A program made the translations under genes and the position numbers. This document shows positions 61,076-64,000 of a stretch of 64,000 bases of DNA, piece after piece. Origin of the DNA: Pelobates cultripes (lineage: Eukaryota > Chordata > Amphibia > Anura > Pelobatidae); NCBI GenBank assembly GCA_933207985.1, contig OW240913.1, forward strand, positions 263,739,112-263,803,111. Reading direction: 5' to 3'. The stretch's first letter is position 1. Each line of letters starts with the position of its first letter. The notes beneath the pieces were generated by a model. The model saw only the letters and a list, made by a program, of their open reading frames with translations. It had not been told where the DNA came from and did not search any database.

Positions 61076-62213
61076 TTTTTCGATTCAGTTCTTTTTTTGC
61101 TCCTTCCTTCTACTTAGTGGCTGCTGTAGTAAAAAGCAGAAAGTACTAAAGAAAAAATCTTGTTGCCAAAAATTAGAATCTTTATATTTCAGCTTACTCA
61201 ATGTACAACTTTACATCATGACTGAGTAGTCAGAGTTCTTTGCTAAGGTGTGAATTGTTGTACATTTTATATGGATTTCACATTTCAGACAAAAATAGCA
61301 AAACTGAAAAAAAAAAATGTCCAATTCTTTTCAAGTTCACTTTCAGAGCTATTCATTATTCTCTGGATTTTCACAAATAAAATCCAATGGCAAAACTGAG
61401 GCTAACCTAACTTGTTTGGTAAAATTCTCCTATTCAGTTACTTAAGTCATATTTTTCTATTTTTAATTTTCCACTTTTATTTTTCCATTTAGATTTAGGT
61501 CCAAATTTAAAATTGTTAAATACGTTTTACAAATTTAATATTTTTGGATACACTTTTAAAATGATTAATTATTATGAAAAATAATATAATTGTATAATAT
61601 TTTGATATTTTTTAATATACAGATTATATTTCCTTATATATTATATATTTTTGGCATTTTAATTTGTTTTAAATATATATATATATATATATTTTAGAAG
61701 TTTATTGGATAACCTTTGAATTCCTGACAATTCACTATGTAACGAATAACATTGTACATTGATTTCAAACTAATAATTATTATATTGTTACTGTGTTTTT
61801 TTTTCTTTTTCCTCATTCTTTATTTGACACATGAGGATAATGAAGAGATACACAGCTACCAAGTAGATCTATTAATTTGCAATTTATAATTGCTTTTGTG
61901 CTACATGATCAAAGGTCATCATTATATCTGACTGTATCTATAAATGAAAACATTACAAGCCGTGGCACTGTCACCTCTTTCTTTTGCTTTCACAATGCTA
62001 CTGACCTCGTCTAACATTAGTCATCTGATTTTTTTTTTTAAATCTTTTTCTTATTTTAGCAGTTATGACAGATCTTAACACAGAGAATTGACCTTCAATA
62101 TAAAAATCCATTAAGCACCACATACAGCCAAGCTTTTCAAAAGGAAATGCATACTGTGTGTAATGTCATTTTCAACACAGGGTTTAATTTTCCTTACTGA
62201 AATAATCACATTA
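61076..62213. other. AT-rich intergenic stretch
   Basis: (AT)n at about 61674-61693 and several T/A runs; no gene. Confidence 0.55.
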
Positions 62214-62217
62214 TTAA

Positions 62218-62690
62218 AGCGGCACTGTCATGCTGAACTTACCTTTCTTTAATCGATTCCTCTTCTCTCCCTCTGTCAGAATCTGTTCTTCATTTCTTCC
62301 TATTTCTCTTATGGAGGTTTCCTACGCTTGACCAACTTTGACCAGCGGAGGAGCAAAATGTGCTTCGTTTCTGGTGATCAAAGCAATTTTCCTACAATTC
62401 TCATCTTTGATCAGTTATCTTGCGATGCTTCCTGTGAGTATTCTTGAACGTCCTGTCACTTAGAACGCTGACGAAGCTACCGAATTTCGTCCAAACAGAA
62501 TAGGAACAGTTTCTCCATTCATGTTAGGATGCAATTCGGGACTTTGTTCTGATCAGAATTTAATTCTAATGAATTAAACTCCGATCCTATTCCTGCCACG
62601 GCTGCAAGATGCCACGGTATCAGGGAGATATCTACCAAAAGGCTGAAAGACCTAAATTGGTCTTTCAGCCAAATGTACTAATACTCCCTC
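62218..62690. mobile_element. T2-like MITE or larger Kolobok-type element, left end
   Basis: TTAA (62214-62217) is followed by AGCGGCACTGTCATGC. The interior has two stem-loops, AATTTAATTCTAATGAATTAAA (part) and GGCTGAAAGACC...GGTCTTTCAGCC (62641-62671). No right end is found. Confidence 0.4.
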
Positions 62691-63899
62691 CTTCTGTTAC
62701 CCCCTCCCCCCTTCTGTAGCGTGGCCGAGATATTGGTGGTGGTAGTGGTGATGGTAACATTGATAATGGGGTGAGCTACTTGTGCCAGTGCTAGTAGGTG
62801 CAGCTGTCATCTCAACTGCCTCTGTTGGATGAGATTTTACAGCAGAGACATATAGACTTAGAGATGGTAGAGAACCTACAGGAGGAGAGGGAATAACAGC
62901 TGCAGGAGAAACTACTTGGCTGCTGCCTGCCCTCTCGACATTCTCCTCTAATTCCTCTGCATCATCCTATTCATAGTATAGTAGCCCCATGGGTCAGAGG
63001 TAAAAGTGCTATGTCTGCAGCGGTGAGGGAAACCAAATTATCATCACTGGATTTTTCACCTTACACTAAGCCCTCACTGAAGAGTGGCTGTGTTCCTCAC
63101 TTAGTTGATAATAATTTACTTAATATACAGAGCTATCTAACCACACTTTGATGTCCATGCAGTTTATTCTTTTGGGCTTAATATTTAAAGTCCTATTCTT
63201 CTAGAAAGGCCTAAAAGTTCATTTCAAGCTTGGAGGATCCATGAACTTTCAACATGTTTGAAATTTCACTCACCAGTAACCTGGGGGCAAATGAAAATTT
63301 TGAGCAAGGTCCTTAGCACTCCCATTCAAGACTGCAACCAGTAACATTATATCTGTGCTGTTCACTTGAGGATAGATGGACGGCTGAAAAGGCAGTGAAT
63401 GCCAGGACGCAAATGCAAAGTGAAAATTGTGGGCTAAAAATGATAGCTAGAGAGGAATATAAAAATCATGCACAGGGAACCCACTGAGTGTGCTGTCATT
63501 GACCCACACAGCTTGCTAGTCGAGGCATAAATATGTTATCGTTGGCTGGCACACCCTCTGGACTTCACCACTAATTCAGTGATATAAGCAAGTTTTTAAC
63601 AAAGTGGAACACATTTAAAATTAAAAGAATGCAATCTTTTTGATATTTTGATTAGGATGTGAGTAAATGTTATTTTTTTGTTTCTGAATGAGCAGGGTTC
63701 CAGCCTAAATGAAAATATAACTGAATATTTACCTGAATATATAACTGAATATACCCTGTGCCACAGCAAATCCTCCCGCTACTCCTTGAAACCCTGTGAA
63801 GGTCGAGCTTGTTGAGGTCACGTCGGAATGTGATGTGGCATTGCGTGCCTCCGTGCACCTCTTGGTCCTCCACATCCACTGTCCAGCTACAGCCATCGC
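62691..63899. other. Unassigned stretch
   Basis: 62700-63060 is GC-richer with GGTGGTGGTAGTGGTGATGG-type short repeats and may belong to the element starting at 62218. No domain recognised in any frame. Confidence 0.35.
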
Positions 63900-64000
63900 A
63901 ACACTGACCAACACACACTCACTGACAGACACACGCAGTGAAAGACACATACACACATACCGACACACACACACTCACTGACAGAGACACACACTGACAG
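63900..64000. repeat. CA-rich simple repeat running off the window
   Basis: ACACAC blocks with CACTGACAGACAC variants, like the arrays in the hAT elements. It continues beyond the right edge. Confidence 0.85.

Overview
The window looks like vertebrate nuclear DNA from a frog (anuran amphibian), and I see no microbial gene organisation. It is AT-rich, has no long conserved ORFs, and is dominated by transposable elements (TEs). The repeat mix is frog-like: several T2/Kolobok-type MITEs with TTAA target sites, six Tc1-like transposon copies of clearly different lineages, a Tx1/L1-type LINE, a CR1/L2-type LINE, a Ty1/copia remnant, and several non-autonomous hAT elements. The organism call is an inference from that repeat spectrum; no species-diagnostic gene is present.

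Layout. 1-0.55 kb: MITE remnants plus a fresh tandem duplication of about 165 bp. 2.4-6.9 kb: T2-type MITEs invaded by two hAT elements (4714-5799 and 5998-6845). 8.2-9.4 kb: decayed Tc1-like element. 11.3-13.4 kb: 5'-truncated Tx1/L1 LINE with a poly-A end. 13.8-14.8 kb: hAT 5' half joined to a CR1/L2 LINE tail. 17.6-20.3 kb: complete Tc1-like element whose catalytic segment is replaced by an LTR/promoter-like piece, then a second Tc1 remnant. 20.8-23.4 kb: minus-strand L1-type fragments flanking a third Tc1. 27.2-28.3 kb: Tc1 3' fragment next to a minisatellite. 29.5-32.2 kb, 36.3-37.9 kb and 38.9-44.3 kb: three hAT elements defined by 8-bp target site duplications and filled with tandem arrays. 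32.8-33.5 kb: another Tc1 3' half. 47.8-48.1 kb: long fold-back hairpin. 50.1-50.8 kb: MITE inside MITE. 51.2 kb: KRAB-A-box exon relic. 51.8-52.7 kb: candidate Penelope-type repeat plus a LINE tail. 53.5-54.3 kb: GC-richer, non-repetitive segment with two good splice donors, the best candidate for a host-gene 5' exon. 55.6-63 kb: more MITEs and a minus-strand copia reverse transcriptase remnant.

The most notable pattern is that four of the five hAT elements with both ends defined carry internal tandem arrays. The largest (38893-44316, perfect 8-bp TSD) carries a 131-bp satellite array interrupted by an assembly gap, two further minisatellites, and a C2H2 zinc-finger coding fragment. No intact protein-coding gene is supported. 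Almost every ORF over 60 codons is TE-derived, low complexity, or chance.
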